From: Ascaris suum
Lineage: Eukaryota > Nematoda > Chromadorea > Rhabditida > Ascarididae
Length of the DNA: 64,000 nucleotides
Reading direction: 5' to 3'
Assembly: GCA_013433145.1 (NCBI GenBank)
Contig: CM024176.1
Span: 5,504,520 to 5,568,519, forward strand
The notes beneath the pieces were generated by a model that searched no databases, had not been told where the DNA came from, and saw only the letters and a program-made list of their open reading frames with translations. The translations under genes were made by a program, and so were the position numbers. Each line of letters opens with the position of its first letter. Position 1 is the stretch's first letter. Shown one piece after another: positions 44,646 through 62,300 of the stretch.

Positions 44646-46293
44646 CTGCTACCCTTCCATCAAGTCCACAAATAGCGGATAGCTGGACTTGTGAAGTTGA
44701 GCCGAATTTAAGTTTATAGTTCAGAAGAAGCGCTGCAATTGTAATTGTAAATTCCCTATCAGCAAATGGTGCGCCAACACAATTCCTCGGACCTCCACCA
44801 AACGGTAGCCACGCCATCGGATGGTAGTCCCGTCTTTTGTAGAACCTATAAAGATCAGTCGCAAAAAAAGGATTTCCAGTGTACGGAAGGAAAACGGTGA
44901 TCCACTGTAAGCACCTTATAGTAGATTTTCGAGCAAAATGTCATCCTGAGGAAAATCTAGAGTCTAAATAACACCGATTTATTGCCCGAAGAAAAGAGCA
45001 ACAACTCGGTAAAATCCGCTTCATTATAAAACTTGAAAAGAAGCAGTCATCTTTCTGCATCCGTCGGTTTATGTACCGTCGCTATACTTTGCCAATAATC
45101 TGTCAGCTGAAGTAGCAACGAGGATGTTTTGATCCAATAATGCGTTGAAATGTGCTCAATAGAAACCACGCATTAGGTGAACATATCGTGAGCATTATCA
45201 AAAGAGAGCGCAAGGAAATAGTAGTGATTTTAATCGCTAATCCATCCAAAAAATCTGTCATTGACATGAAACCGCTGTACTGCTACAATGTTCTGCATTC
45301 GATATCGATGAACGAGCAGCAGTGAATGAAATTCGGCGGGAATCTTACCTTTCAGGTTTGAAAGCATTCGGTCCAGGTCAAATTTTTCCATCGCAATGAA
45401 TATTCCAAATGGGCACTCCGAGTTAAACGCCCGGCTTCAATTCGACATCGACATCCTCTTCACAAAGCTGCGAAACTTATGAAAGTTTTCTTACATGCCA
45501 TATTTCATTTGTAAAGAATTGTTCATCAAAAGAAGCGGGAGAAATTTCTTGCTCCGAAGTGAAAGAAAATAACGGTATTGCGCATGAGGTTTTTCCTATG
45601 TCGCAACTGATAAAAGTACTCCAGTAATCGGCACCGTATGTGACCTTGCAATTCGCCTTATAAGATGAGCCATGACTCGCAAAAAATTAATGAAAAATGC
45701 ATAGGAACACATAATTAAGCTACTACTACAATCCATCAGCGAAAAACCATTATGCCAAACTTTACTGAGCGGTCCTCTCATCATAACCTTTTTGTGATTT
45801 ACACAGTTTAGACAACTCTGTCAATGCTTATACTGGAAGAATGAGCGTGCATGTGGTAGTGGATAGGCAATATTCTGGTCGGATTTAAAGTCATTTTCTT
45901 CTGCGGTCTAAGTGGTGAGAATCCGACCAAAAGCAAAAACCATTTCAATATTTTTGCATACGAAACTGTCGGCTGTTCCCTTTGAAACAAATGAATCAAG
46001 ATGGAAATTTGCCTAACGGGTGGTCGTATGGTTCAAGTCAGAGGTGATAAAATAGCAGATTTATTGAGTCGAATCTATGAGGCAGGTAAATAGATAGACC
46101 AACGCATGTAGATACGCAAAGATACGATTTCAAAATAATTTGCTTTGCAACTGCAAATACAAATTAGAAATTTGTGCTTGATTTCGTTGTTTTTACTTAC
46201 AATAATAATCGGTGGATATAGGCGAAGAACCTCACGGAATACCGCATCCAAATGTGGTGACTTCATAACGATTTTGAAGAAGTCATCACTTTC
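44646..46293 (-). pseudogene. Cytochrome P450 (CYP3-clan-like) pseudogene, C-terminal exons
   Basis: Three minus-strand exons carry the P450 core. Exon 46201-46293 encodes HLDAVFREVLRLYPP, the K-helix ExxR. Exon 45349-45467 encodes LCEEDVDVELKPGV, VPIWNIHCDGKI and PGPNAFKPER, the beta strand and the PERF-like block. Exon 44646-44904 encodes YHPMAWLPFGGGPRNCVG, the haem-binding loop with its cysteine. All have plausible splice signals. However, exon 2 has an in-frame TAA (45425-45423) and TGA (45380-45378), the latter at a position where tryptophan is usual. Exon 2 ends in phase 2 while exon 3 needs phase 0. The copy is therefore dead or misassembled. Upstream exons are not identified; a short exon near 49.56 kb (EEVAEEQIFYNMFVG) could be a degenerate I-helix but this is very uncertain. 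Functional relatives are ER-membrane monooxygenases of xenobiotic or lipid metabolism. Confidence 0.82.
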
Positions 46294-50388
<4,095 letters not shown>

Positions 50389-50679
50389 GCGCATTACCTA
50401 AATGCGGTCGCAAAGTCGTCCAACTCTCTAGATGATCGATGAAAGAGGCCGATTTTGAAAAGGAACGTCTTGTGCAGCAGAGGCAGCTGATTTTTCGGTT
50501 CTGTTAGGGTTTACGGTATCTTTTAAATTTCGGATCACATTACCCGACTGAATTCGACTGCGGGTCGTTCGATGACAGGCTGACTCTTCTCTGAGGAACT
50601 TTCAAGACGGAAAGTGTTCTACATTTTGCTGCATACATTTGTTTCACTCACCTCTATATGCTCAATCGAATATCACGTT

Positions 50680-50796
50680 GCTTGAGTTAACTCTAGCAGA
50701 CTTTTATGCGTGCGTTTAGACAGTCCTGAATACAGCCATTTCCAACAGAAGCTTATATGTAACACGAGACAACTTGCTGCTCAGATAGTTCAACGG
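50680..50796 (-). pseudogene. Papain-family (C1) cysteine peptidase exon remnant
   Basis: After a TTTCAATTCAG acceptor, the minus strand reads VELSEQQVVSC, the LSEQ-x-VxxC block that follows the active-site cysteine region in cathepsin L/B-type enzymes. Then comes an in-frame TAA (50755-50753), and still in the same frame VGNGC, which resembles the glycine/cysteine pair expected next. I could not find the catalytic CxxCWAF exon upstream. The stop and the isolation suggest a dead fragment. Confidence 0.35.
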
Positions 50797-50959
50797 CTGA
50801 ATTGAAATTATAAATGAAGCTCCATGTGCTGACGCTTAAAAGTAGATTCATCTTCGCACGTTCTGATGGAGCTCTGTGAACTGTGTTGCAATTTTCAAGG
50901 TGCAGGCTTGAGGTGACGGCAGTTGGTATTTTTCGATGAATCTTGCAGTAAATGCACAT

Positions 50960-53914
50960 GAAATCTAGTGAGTCAGGGAATAAGAAATCTCATGTGAAAC
51001 ATCGGTATTTTGTGAGTTTTGTTTTGACGCGAGTTACATACCTATAACAGTGGTGCACACAACTGATCAAGCATGCACACTAGTCCTTTCAGGATATTAT
51101 TTTCGTTCACTTAATGCAACATAGTTTAGAATTTGATACGGATCCTCTGAAGGCTGTATTTAGTCTTCATCATTGCTTTCGAACAGAATCAATTAGGTGC
51201 TCCCAGGTTGTGTTTGCTTTCATCTGTGTCAGATTGTTATTATATTTTCTTACTGGTATATTTAGAATCGTTGTTGCTATAAAAACACTCTTTAATTTTG
51301 TTTGATACGTTTGCAAAATGAATACCATGTTGATGAATTCGGCCTGTCACGAAAGCGAGGAAGGAAGCTATTCAGCCAAACAGGATGACGTGCAGCCAAC
51401 GGCCAAGGGCGTGCGAGGAAACGGCGTCTGATTCAAAGTCTCCGATGAATGGACGAATGTGTGGCTGCAAGCGTCGAATGGTCAAAGAAACGGACGTTGA
51501 GTCAACAGATGTTGAACTGTGAAAAGCTTGCACTCTCTGCTTTGCTGAAGATATGTTCAAGTGTGAAAAGTTTCCACTGGCATCCGTATGAACAGTGTCT
51601 CAAATGTGAAAATCTTGTACCTGCATGTACTTCAGTACCCTATATAAGCTTGTGCTAAATAGTTTTTTATTCATGCATACATTCTATGTCGCGAGTTTCT
51701 TCCATCACGCCACACCCTTCTTAGCCATGAAAGGCATTGCGCAGAAACGTCCACAGTTGAGGTACACAGATTGTTTCACAAGCCAAGAACGCAGTGGGAA
51801 AGAGAGCTTATGTTGGTCAGTGACAGGCTCGAATTCCATTCTCTCTTGAATAATTGAGTTGAAATGCCATTAATTTGTCGTAGTCTGCTTTCACCTATAA
51901 ACAGGAGAAATCAGCTTCTTAGCTTCTATAATCCAACTGGATCTGACATCGAAAGAGGAGAGCGAGAGATCGAACTGACGCACCAAATTCAATGCTAACT
52001 TTAACACATGAGGAGTTGAAATCACGTAAAGTGATAATGATTTTAATGGAAAGTATACAAGATAACGAAATAAGATGCCAAACGCTGGTTGAGAAATTTT
52101 AGCTCGGGATATTTCGGCAGCCTGCACTCTATTCGGCTGCAAACGGAGCGTTCTCTCGTACTCACCTGTCATTCGGCTCAGAATTTCTGTGGCCACAGGA
52201 GCCAATCACGACAGCATAAGAGATGAGTTATTGATGTGAAATGTTTGTATTTTCTGCAGATGTGTTTTCAGATCATGGCAGTGTAACTTTGATACTGGTG
52301 ATACAGTACTTGAAGTTGCCTGTTCACATTCCTAAGGGAGGATGTGCAGGGTTCTAATATTAATTGCCCCCTGATGCAATGACAGCATAAAACATAGGCA
52401 GGAACACTCTTGCCAATCACAACAAACACAGAGGCGTCCTTTACGACAGTGTTTCTGGCCAGAGAACAGAGGGTGAGCAAGGAAAAGGAGACGTTTGATC
52501 TGATCTCGTGCAAGGTGGTGGTGCGAAGCCTTCATTCCCTGAAAGTGCTGTGTGCAAATGTCTGGCGTCCATTAGTTCTGCTTCCAAGATGCAATATATG
52601 TAGCCGCCTAATCATCACACTCTTAAAATAATTTTAGTAATAAGGAACGAATTTATGAAACGGCCAAAAAATGTAAGTCATAGGATTGCCACAAGAAATT
52701 TGCGTGACCACCTAGAGAAGCATTGCAAAGAGGGCATGAAAAATCACTGGGCATATTGAAGACCTGTCACCATGCGGCACAGATTTCTTAAAGACGTTCA
52801 AAATTTCAGCAAAACTGTAGTACCCGCTCTCTTCTAATCTCTTTTCATACAAGTTAAATCGTGCAGTGCTTATCTTTCTTTCTAGGAATCCCTGGGTTGC
52901 GAAAACAAACTTCGTTACCAATAGTTGGGCTACTAGGAGGCCATCTTGCTCTGAGTTGGAAAAATTGCAACACCTCCATTCGAACCATGACAGCAGGAAG
53001 CGCTGCTTTGCATCGACGCTCCTGGTTGTCTTGCGCTGCTATTCTGTGATGGCAGCTTTCGTGATGGTTGTACTTAAAAAGAGGCTTCACTGCGCATTCT
53101 GTTCACCCACAGGTTGGTAATTTGCCAGAGAGATAACAAGTGGTATTGCGTGAGCTTTGTGGAGCTTAATCGAAAGTAGCGCCAAGTTGTTACTTCATGG
53201 TGAAATTTTATTGTTTTCACTATTGAGTACACCATCGACTTGCTGCTTCCCGTTTCCGCCACGCATAGCACAGAGCCAGAGTCAATTTGCAGTAGTTGCG
53301 GTCAGTTGATTCGGCTTTCTTTGGCGTTGGTGTTCTATCTTCCTACGTCAATGATGTTGTCCTCAGGAGCTAAGTTGGCGAGCACGCTTTTTTTTGCAGC
53401 GCTGTTCTCTTTCCCCCATTTTCATACTCTTCACGGCTTTTGTCGTGACTGTCGGCTTTCGCATAGGCGAGGACCCACTCTAGGCAGAATGCAGCAACCG
53501 ATAACTATCTGTCGATGCAGACATGCGGGAGCGCAAGAAAGATGCAACCAGCAGTTTTTTGTGGAGCACCACAGCTCCCACGTACGACTGAAGTCAAAAC
53601 ATAAAATTGTTATCCACTTATACAGGCCCCGGATGTTGCGTCAGGTGGCAAACGAGCAAATAAGTCGTTCAATGACATTTTGTGAAGAACAGTAAACGGG
53701 AATCGACTGCACGAGTAAATGTGATCGGTGCAGTGTTAGAACACAAGTAGATAACTTGAATTGTTTCTTCGGTGCCATAGCCAACAGCTTAGCTTCCCTT
53801 CCTTAAACCCTCCTCCCCTCCTCTCTTTGCGTGGTCATCATTCTTTTAAAGCAAATTTCACTTAAATCTATTTGGAGCACGGTTCAGACTGAGGAAATAT
53901 TGCATCCTTATTTT
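50960..53914. other. No supportable gene
   Basis: The minus-strand segment at 52712-52921 (ARFNLYEKRLEESGYYSFAE) and the long plus frame 53240-53695 are protein-like by eye but carry no motif. Part of this may be repeat debris next to the RTE fragment. Confidence 0.4.
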
Positions 53915-55010
53915 TCAGCGGACGACGCTCACCTCCACGTTCAAGGCGTCCAGGCTATTCTATTGGAGTAGGTGGGCGGTCATCTGAAGTATCATATCAG
54001 TGGTAATCTTCGTTTTATTGTCAAGGTTCGGAAGTACTTGACTTCCGCGATGGACGTAATCCGTCATTTCCTCTACTTCGGCCTCATCCACTGGTATTAC
54101 GCCTTCTACGCAGGAGCTGCATCTCAACCACTTTGTCTTGCAGAGATTCTTTTTCACGCCAGTTCCCTCGGAGAAGTTAACCAGCTGCTGAAATCGTGTT
54201 GGAGATTTTGGGGCACAGTGATCAGCAAATAGAAGGGTTAGCCATCCGCCATCAATTATATTCCCGCGTCGGACCTATCTGTTGGTCATCACGGGAATAC
54301 ATAATCGAGGAGCAGGACGTCAGCTGTATACCTTTTATTAATGAGTTTGATTATATCAACGTATCCCGGATGTACACCAGCCTCGTGCAAAGCCTTTATG
54401 ACTGCTGTCGATTCTACCGTACCAAATGTTTTACGGTAGTCAACAAAGGTGGTATATACTTATGCTGGGCATTTCTTAGTTTTTTCCAGTAACTGGCTGA
54501 GGACGTGGAGATGATCATGTAATCACGCATGGAGTAGCCTTCTCTAAAACCTGCCTCCTCTCTGCTGCTTTCCATCGCTTCTCTTCAAAAGCGCTTTTGC
54601 GAAGAGTCTGTACGGCTGTAGCAAAAGTCGACGGGACGGTAGTTCGCTAGGTCTTCGGACGACCATTCTTCTTCAAAAGCACAGTCCCTGATTAACCAAG
54701 CCAAGGGAATAGTACATGAAATCAAGTAAGTGATGAATCGTTCAGCCATAACCTTGAGAAATAAGTAGCCTCCTGCTTTCGGATATTCTGCTTTGATTTC
54801 GTCCTTTTCCGGGGCTTTTCCGGTTCCCTCACTGTCGGACATTCTTCGTCCCATATCACCAGAGGAACGTCATCGCGCGTGACATGTGAGGTGGTTTCAT
54901 TCATTCGTACGTAGGCGGCAAATAGATCATTGTAGTATCTTCGCATATTTCTCTCATTCTTGTTCGATCCGCTATGTGTCTCCCATCTGGTGAGGGTAGG
55001 TTGCAAAATC
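53915..55010 (-). mobile_element. Decayed RTE-type non-LTR retrotransposon fragment (reverse transcriptase)
   Basis: Minus-strand fragments follow the RT order of nematode RTE elements. RYYNDLFAAYV precedes the domain. GKAPEKDEIKAEYPKAGG and SEDLANYRPV are the fingers. REAMESSREEAGFREGYSM and, in another frame, TTFVDYRKTFGTVES (motif A) and VIKALHEAGVHPGY follow. Then LLFADH replaces the expected FADD motif C, and KTKWLRCSSCVEGVIPVDEA continues into the thumb. Multiple frameshifts and stops are present, one catalytic aspartate is lost, and both the endonuclease and the 3' end are missing. It is a dead, truncated copy. Confidence 0.85.
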
Positions 55011-58000
55011 TAACGCCTCAGTCTACAACTCGGCGTGATAACCTACTCTGCTTTCACAGATGATCTGTCAACTATAAATGTCGCTTAACCCGATGAACGA
55101 AACTGCCAGAGCATGTTTTTCGATTTTCTGATGTTTCAAGAGAGGATTCGCTGAATGAAGTTTCAAAATTCGGTGTGTTTATATGAGTTCTATTTGAGCA
55201 ATGGAGTAGCTGCATCAACTTTGGAAAGCACTGATGTTATGTGCATTTCAGGTAAATCGGAGTCCCATTATAGACGGGTCCGATCGCGAAAGAAGAACCA
55301 ACTTTTACGGAGTGGTTTGTACGCTCGATTGGATCAGCCAAAATGTGCGTGTATTCTTGCGCGCATTTTATTATATGCAGCACAGTTACAAAATGCCATG
55401 ACCTCCCAATTCGCGCTTCATTTTCACTCCCTTTCTTCCCTAAATTTCCACTTTGATATCACCTTGTTCCTCCTTGCCAGCCCCGAGCCCCCTTCCCCCT
55501 CGCAATTCTTCAAATTCTTCACTCCGAGAAGACACATAATATGTGGGAACTGTCGTTAATCATTTCTAAACTGCATGAATTTTTCTAACAACTTTTCATC
55601 TGCGAAAGCGCTGCAATTAATTGAATCTTATCATTGGGTACGCATGCACCTGAAATGGCTACTTCCATTACGCACGTATTGCAATGTTTCCTTACTGTTT
55701 CGTTTCGATGGATGATTTATTAGGAATGATGCGCATCATTTCGAACGATTCCTGGCGTCAACGTCTTCTAATGAATGTGTCATTTAATGATGAAAACTTT
55801 AATTTTTGTTGGCCTGTTGATTGTCTCCTTAAAATGTCGATGTCAATGCTATTGAGGCTAAAGACTGTGTACAGGTGCATCCGTTCGCACCATCGATGAA
55901 AACGACAATCAGAAGGAGTGTATGTGTCGTGGTATTTCCTCTTTTATTTGGCGTATCCTGCATCACTGAAGAAACATTGCTTACATATAATCGGTCATCG
56001 AAAATTTTTTTTCGCCACTCCCATTTGATGCCATCAGTTTGTTTCGTTGACGGTAAAGTAAAAGCATTCTCCTTATTTGTATGGATGCAAACGAAGGTTC
56101 TTCGTAAAAAGAAAAGAAACTAGATAGAATAACTCTTATCTTTATATCCACATTTATACATTGATTCTGACATCTCGAAACATCGAAGCAGGAAGTAGAG
56201 ATTGGGAAGGCCAAGCACAAAGTATCAATGCGCTTCCATTTTCATCGTTATTTCGCCTTAAACAACGGTAAGAATCTCATGTTTGCTCACTTGATTGTGC
56301 AAACAGTAGTGGAAGATGGTGTGATCACTGGCGTGCCCTTCACCCAGCTTCTGCGACAGTCAGCATGAAATCTTCATCAACTTAGGGTTAAATTTTTAAA
56401 ACAACGTATCGAGGTGTCGACCGGGGTCTGTTGGCTCGGTTACATTATAGACACAAGCATAAGCATAACTTTCGGATCATTATGATGATTCAAGCAATAG
56501 CAACTATAGTGGTGAAACGAATAAGTGGCGCCAGTCTATTAATTCAGGTTTGAGAACTGTCTAATGCTTTGTGCCTGCTTTCCAGCAACATCGAATGCTT
56601 TTAGTAGTGTTGGGTGTGACGCTAAAGATCCAACCCAAGATTCTAATTGTGATGTAACAGTGACCATTTTGCTTTTATAGCGTTATTTTTCGCGCCATGT
56701 CATTGATCGACATGTGTGCTTTTAATCTGCCTGAAGCCCATATTAGGCGAGCCTCAGCCCGTCGAGTCAGTCTTCTCCCTCGACGGCTCGCAGGCCGGCA
56801 GATCCCTTGTCTCCTCGCGTCTACCTCGGCTTCCTCTCAACGGTATAGCGGCTGGAGATACAATAAGTAGAAAGCAAACAGTACACAATGTCGAGTGTAC
56901 CGGTCTGGTTGTTGCTATCGATAAGCAAGCAATTGTATGGAGAGAAAAATGTCGAATTTCCAACACTCACGCGCACACCCACTGCACTGAAAGATTTTCG
57001 TCTTTTAAATCTCTAGAATCTTGCAAAATTTATGGGTCAAAACGAATTATTAGGCAAGAAATCGCTCCATTATGTACAATGTATTCATGAAATTGCATAG
57101 CCTTGCTTCGGCTGCTATTCAATTGAAAGTTTAGGATAGACAGGCGTATACTTGAAACGCAGGTCATAATGGACTTTGGCAAAATATATTACATCGTATC
57201 TTACGTGTGGCATATGTTTTCCTATGGTATATTACATCCCATGGAAAAGAAATTATAAGAAGCAAGTGCGTTGATGAAGACTGTTAGAAAGTTTGCACGT
57301 GTTAAAACCTCCGATCACTGACGCAATCCATCATTGAATCAGTTCCTCCCAAGGCTCCAAAATCGTAAATGCCATGTTCCAACCAAACAGGTATTTCTGG
57401 TGATAAATTCGCTTCTTTCAAGCTATGGCCTGTTTTGTGCGCCATATCTGCCACGTCGCTCAGTAAATGAAACCAAAAATAAGCTTCGGTGGCGGCGTGT
57501 GCCGTGTGTTACATTGGAAATAGCTGTTACCGCCTTCAGCTGCCTTGCTTGCGCCCACTGTTCCAGTCAAAATATGATACGTATTTATGTATCAAAATTT
57601 CTTGCTGCATGTCGTATTCTGACCTACTTAGAATGTTGTTCTTCGGTGCTTTACATTTTTCTGCGCTTTTGCAAAGCGGATTCACACAAGCGCATGGACG
57701 CATGCTAATGAAAGTGCACAACGATGTGCGCATTAGTGCGCGCATTTGTGCCTGTTCCACATTTCCAACTAGGCAACCGTTGAATCTACAGCTGGAAAAT
57801 TTGATGCGCATTATTATTTCCGAACTTGCCTTCCTATGCCACAATTCATAGATTTCGGAAGGATTAGATGACACTCACGGTCAACAAATTTGCTCGCACT
57901 TTTTACTCGACGCGTTTTCGTTTTGCATTGGTTCAAACGCAGAAAAAAACCAATTTTTCTTCCAGAATTTTTACGAGCTTTAATTGTATTAAATTTGAAG

Positions 58001-59302
58001 AACTTATTTTCCATAATTTTCTCCTGACGAAAAAATTCTGAAGGTGTTGTCGAAATGAGAAGGATGCCAAAGCGCCCATCATGTTCGCAAAATTTTCGTT
58101 CTTTGTTAAGAAATTCAGGCGAACCATGAGAAACTAGAAATGTACCTTTCCTAAAAGATAATTCCATAACGAATTACCATTTTTCAATAATGCTTTTGTT
58201 TCCTCTTAATTTTCATGCATCTTCTGCATTTTCTCTGCAACGAAAACAAATCGTTCCTGGAGAATTGCAACGATTATAATTAGATTGCTCGACTACCAAT
58301 TTATATTAGTCGAACGTTAGGGAGCCGTTCAATATTTTGAACTCTTCAATTCGGCCAGAAAATTCTACATCGTTTGTAAATCCTACTCATTAGCCGACCT
58401 CCATGCTTCGAAATGCTCGCGGAGATCTAACGATCAATGACTACGGAACGTTCAAGCATTTCTGAAACTTTAACATCAGCCAGGGAAGTGGAATTCTTCT
58501 GAGCTCTTCCTGTAAAGTACGGCTTCAGGGAAGCGAGTGGGGCTGTCTCTGATTCAACAATATGAGAACGGACCCGGAATTATTTTGGAGTGGGTAGTGG
58601 GAGATGAAGTGTGCTGGTTCATACGAACACCGACCCTGCTATGAGTCTCGTACGCATTACTAGGTTTGAATATAGCTTGATCCAGATGTTTTGCACTGTG
58701 AATAGCATTTGAAGATACTGGAACATAGTGCTTTGGACCCAAAGCTTGAAATGTTCAGTTTTTCGACAATGCTTCACCGATCAGACGTCGGCGATCGCTG
58801 GTTGAGGCATGCAAATGTCCATCAGTCGCGCCTTGTGGGAGGAGAAAGAGGCTGCGAGGAAATTGCGAAACGTGGAGTGCAATTCATTAGCTGGCATGGT
58901 AGGTGTTATGGCACGGAGTAGAGTGGAGAGGTCGTTCACCTAGCGGAGATTGCCCTTTCACAATAATGGTGACACAAGATCAGACTCCAAGGTTCAAGAT
59001 TTTAAAATGTTCCACCACCTCGAACTTTCAGCTAGTGATGGTAAAATGAAATTCGTTCTTCGTTCGATCGAAATCAGGTGGTGCAAACCATGAGGCGCTT
59101 AGAAGTTAGTATGGGGAAGAGAATATGCTCATCACACGCATAGAATGAAACAACGCCGATCGTTTCGATCATGATTAGAATTGTGTTTAGAAGTTGCGAA
59201 ATGTCAATCATAGAATGAGGTAAAATTTATTGCTGCATGTTGGAATCGCCTCTGTTGTGCATTTTTGTGAACTCTTGCAGAAGTTAATAATAATAGGCAT
59301 TT
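55011..59302. other. Gene-poor stretch, repeat-like segments
   Basis: Frames at 55155-55559, 56716-57090, 57334-57851 and 58554-58742 are moderately long but without domains. The minus frame 58554-58742 (GPKHYVPVSSNAIHSAKHL) and the plus segment around 55260-55400 look like dispersed strongylid repeats; I recall similar translated strings from such genomes but cannot verify it. Confidence 0.4.
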
Positions 59303-62300
59303 TTATTTAATGAGTCTACAAATAAACAAAAATAATAAGGCAGCAAGAGAGGGCCTTCCGATGAAAGCTGCAGAAGCGAACGCTTGAGGCCGCGTGATCG
59401 ATGAAAGAGCAGCATCCACATCTGCGTTACAGAAATCCCTGCTACACAGCCATTGTTCCAAGCCCAAAATATTCCGATATCCGGCCTGCAATGGTCGCTG
59501 ATTGTGAGTTTTCAAGTGAAACGTTTCAGTGCATTTAGGATGTGATGACAATTGAGAGTTATCGAACACTAATGCAGTCACACATTTTTTTTTCTTTTTT
59601 TGCAACGAAACTTTCGTTCACGATGGCGAAATTGTGCCAGTGTGTGACACTAAATACTCGGCAATATAAATACCGCAAGACTGATCACTGCGGTGAGATA
59701 CTCGAAAATTGGTGTGGAAATTTTTCTTATTAGCGAGCAGTAAGCTCAAGAAGAAGCAAATGAGAAACATCTCGAAAAGGTGAATCAATAAATATTTCGT
59801 TCTTCAACAATTTCTTCATTTGCGACCATGTTTTCTTATACCAGTTGAATGTTTTTTTTTGCGTATTGAGTATATGAGCGAAAAAACTAGCGTATTTAGG
59901 ATGAGCGACTCAGCCCGCGATTCTGTTAGCTGCCCGCCGTTTCTCATATGCGCAATAACGAATAAGCATAATAACGATAAGATTTTACTCACTGTCACTT
60001 CTCATTCAAATTTTTCGATGGAATGCTGATTTAAGATCTTTTACCGTAATTTTATTCACCGCCATTGAATCGTTGACGCTAAGGCATCCTTTCAAGTATT
60101 GTACTCCATAGTTGCTGAAATTTGTCTTCTGTAAAAAGCAGTAATCGCCTCTACATGTGTCATTCTCTATTGCAGTCTCTTCGAAGACACCATAAGCGAG
60201 ATAACAGGTTGTCGTTCCTTTTTCTACAGGGTACGCCGCTTCTGCATTACACGAATCCTGAAATGTGCATGTCTTAGCCTTATTCACCCTCTTGCAACTT
60301 ATTGAGGCTCATGCGCAAAAGGACTTTTGAAGAAAATTTCAGCTTTTGCTGGTCCAAGTCTCATACGACTGTCGTCTCAGTCGAGTGATGAACAATCTAT
60401 GAATGAGTTGTGGTATTACCGCTATCTCGACCGCATAGCAATTTTCTTTTCGATGCATGAGCGCAGAAAGACGCAGAAATCTTGGCTGGATGCATCTTGA
60501 CTATTGCCTCAGACTTATAAATCTGAAGACTCCAGATGATGGAGTTCTATCAATTAGAACTAATAATATCGTTGAGGGTGAAAAGGTGAATGGAGATGCT
60601 TGCCTCGGCACACATACACCCAAGGTTGGTGTTGTCGCCTTGCATTTGTAGAAGATAGCATCCGCCAGAATACAACGCCGGACCAGGCCATATAGAGGAA
60701 AGTGTTAAGTCGAACACGTACTGCGGCATCTGACCACAATTTGCCATTGTTAAAACCTCCCGTTCACCAACAAAATTCGCCACCTGAATTGTTTCGATAT
60801 TTATACTGCTCTTGCTCACCATGCTTTTAAAAAACTTTGGACATGACAGTTATTGGTGTGCCATTTTCCAATATTTCCTCAATATTCGCAGATTATTCCG
60901 CTCAGAGCGGAAAGAAAAATGGCCGCTATTACTCTAGAAATTAACTGGGGGCAAATGTTTTGCTTCGAAATCATATTAATGCTATGGGTCGAAATCACCG
61001 TTTATAGCAGTACCTGCATCATTTCGGAATACATGCCTAATTCCAATAGATTGGCCCAAAAAAGCTTCTTTATGACGGGACACTTAGAGTTTCTTTGCTC
61101 CCAAAAAACAATGCAGTGATTCCACCTTGTCTGCATTCAACAACTCAATCGAACTTGAAGGACTGAACGCTAACTTCTGTTTGAGCATAGAAGCAATAGT
61201 TGGCAGTGCATAAGTTGCTTTTCGAGCGTGGAGTAATATAAGGCGCTTCAGCATAATTTCGGCATTGAACATTGGGTAACTCGACTTGTTTTGCTTGAGC
61301 CACAGATTTGTCGTCACGAATATCATTACACTCGTCGTGGTCGCTGAAGGATGTGACATGGGTTGCATTCAAGAAGAGACGAGGAAGAGGACACACCCAT
61401 AAATATATTCCTTACAGATCCGTGACACTAACAGTTTGAATCCCAATGAGAACATCAGCAAGCGCAATTATGGCGCTCGGTAAAATACGTTACATGACTG
61501 ACAACCGTGAAAGCCTTTCTTCTTGCTCGTAAAGACTGAAAGTTTCAAAAATGTGAAGCTCGAATAAACCGCTGAATCTACAAAAGTTTATATTCAGCTG
61601 TAGCTTAAGGAATAGCACTTGCTTGCAAAGACACAACGTGGCATCAACGAAGTTTTTGCGGCAGCCCATTGCAAAATTCGATAGATTGACTCCTGATATA
61701 CAACCCTGCAAAACGAGAAGAGATTTACAACAAATAAGAGAAAATATTTTGGCAACGAGAGGAATAAAGAGAAAAGAAGATGTAATTACATCGGGTTCGT
61801 GGTTCCTGTGAGGTAAGCAAATGGCTTGAAAGATAGAAAGGGATATGGAAGCAGGAATTTTTCAAGCTTACAACACAATGCATAACTGTGCAAAAACAAC
61901 GAAGTTGGAAATGGAAGGCAGAAAAAGTATGTTTTTTATTTTTTACTTCACAAAACTTTGATTAAATCGTCGTTTTTGACAAAATTTCGGCGTGAATTGT
62001 GGAGGCTTTTGGGCCTTCCTCTTTCTTTCACAAAACCGTGTCTTCGAAATCGCAAGAGTTAGGAAAGCAAAAGCTTTGACTGACTTAACAGACGCATGCG
62101 AGCATCAAGTGAACGTGATTGCAGATATACTGGAACAAAAATGATGTGTGATCAATTGAAGGTGCCTCGAAAATTGCAAACATTGTTAAATTTTTCGAAG
62201 CAACGAATGCAAAGCTCAGGCTTGCATTGGTATGCGCATCTGCAAATCCGTTCTTGCGAAATCACGTTGTTTGCATGGATATATAAGTGTTTCTGATTTC

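Noticed and set aside
53240..53695. 151-codon plus-strand frame as a gene
   Set aside because: Mixed composition without a domain, close to decayed retroelement sequence; likely chance.
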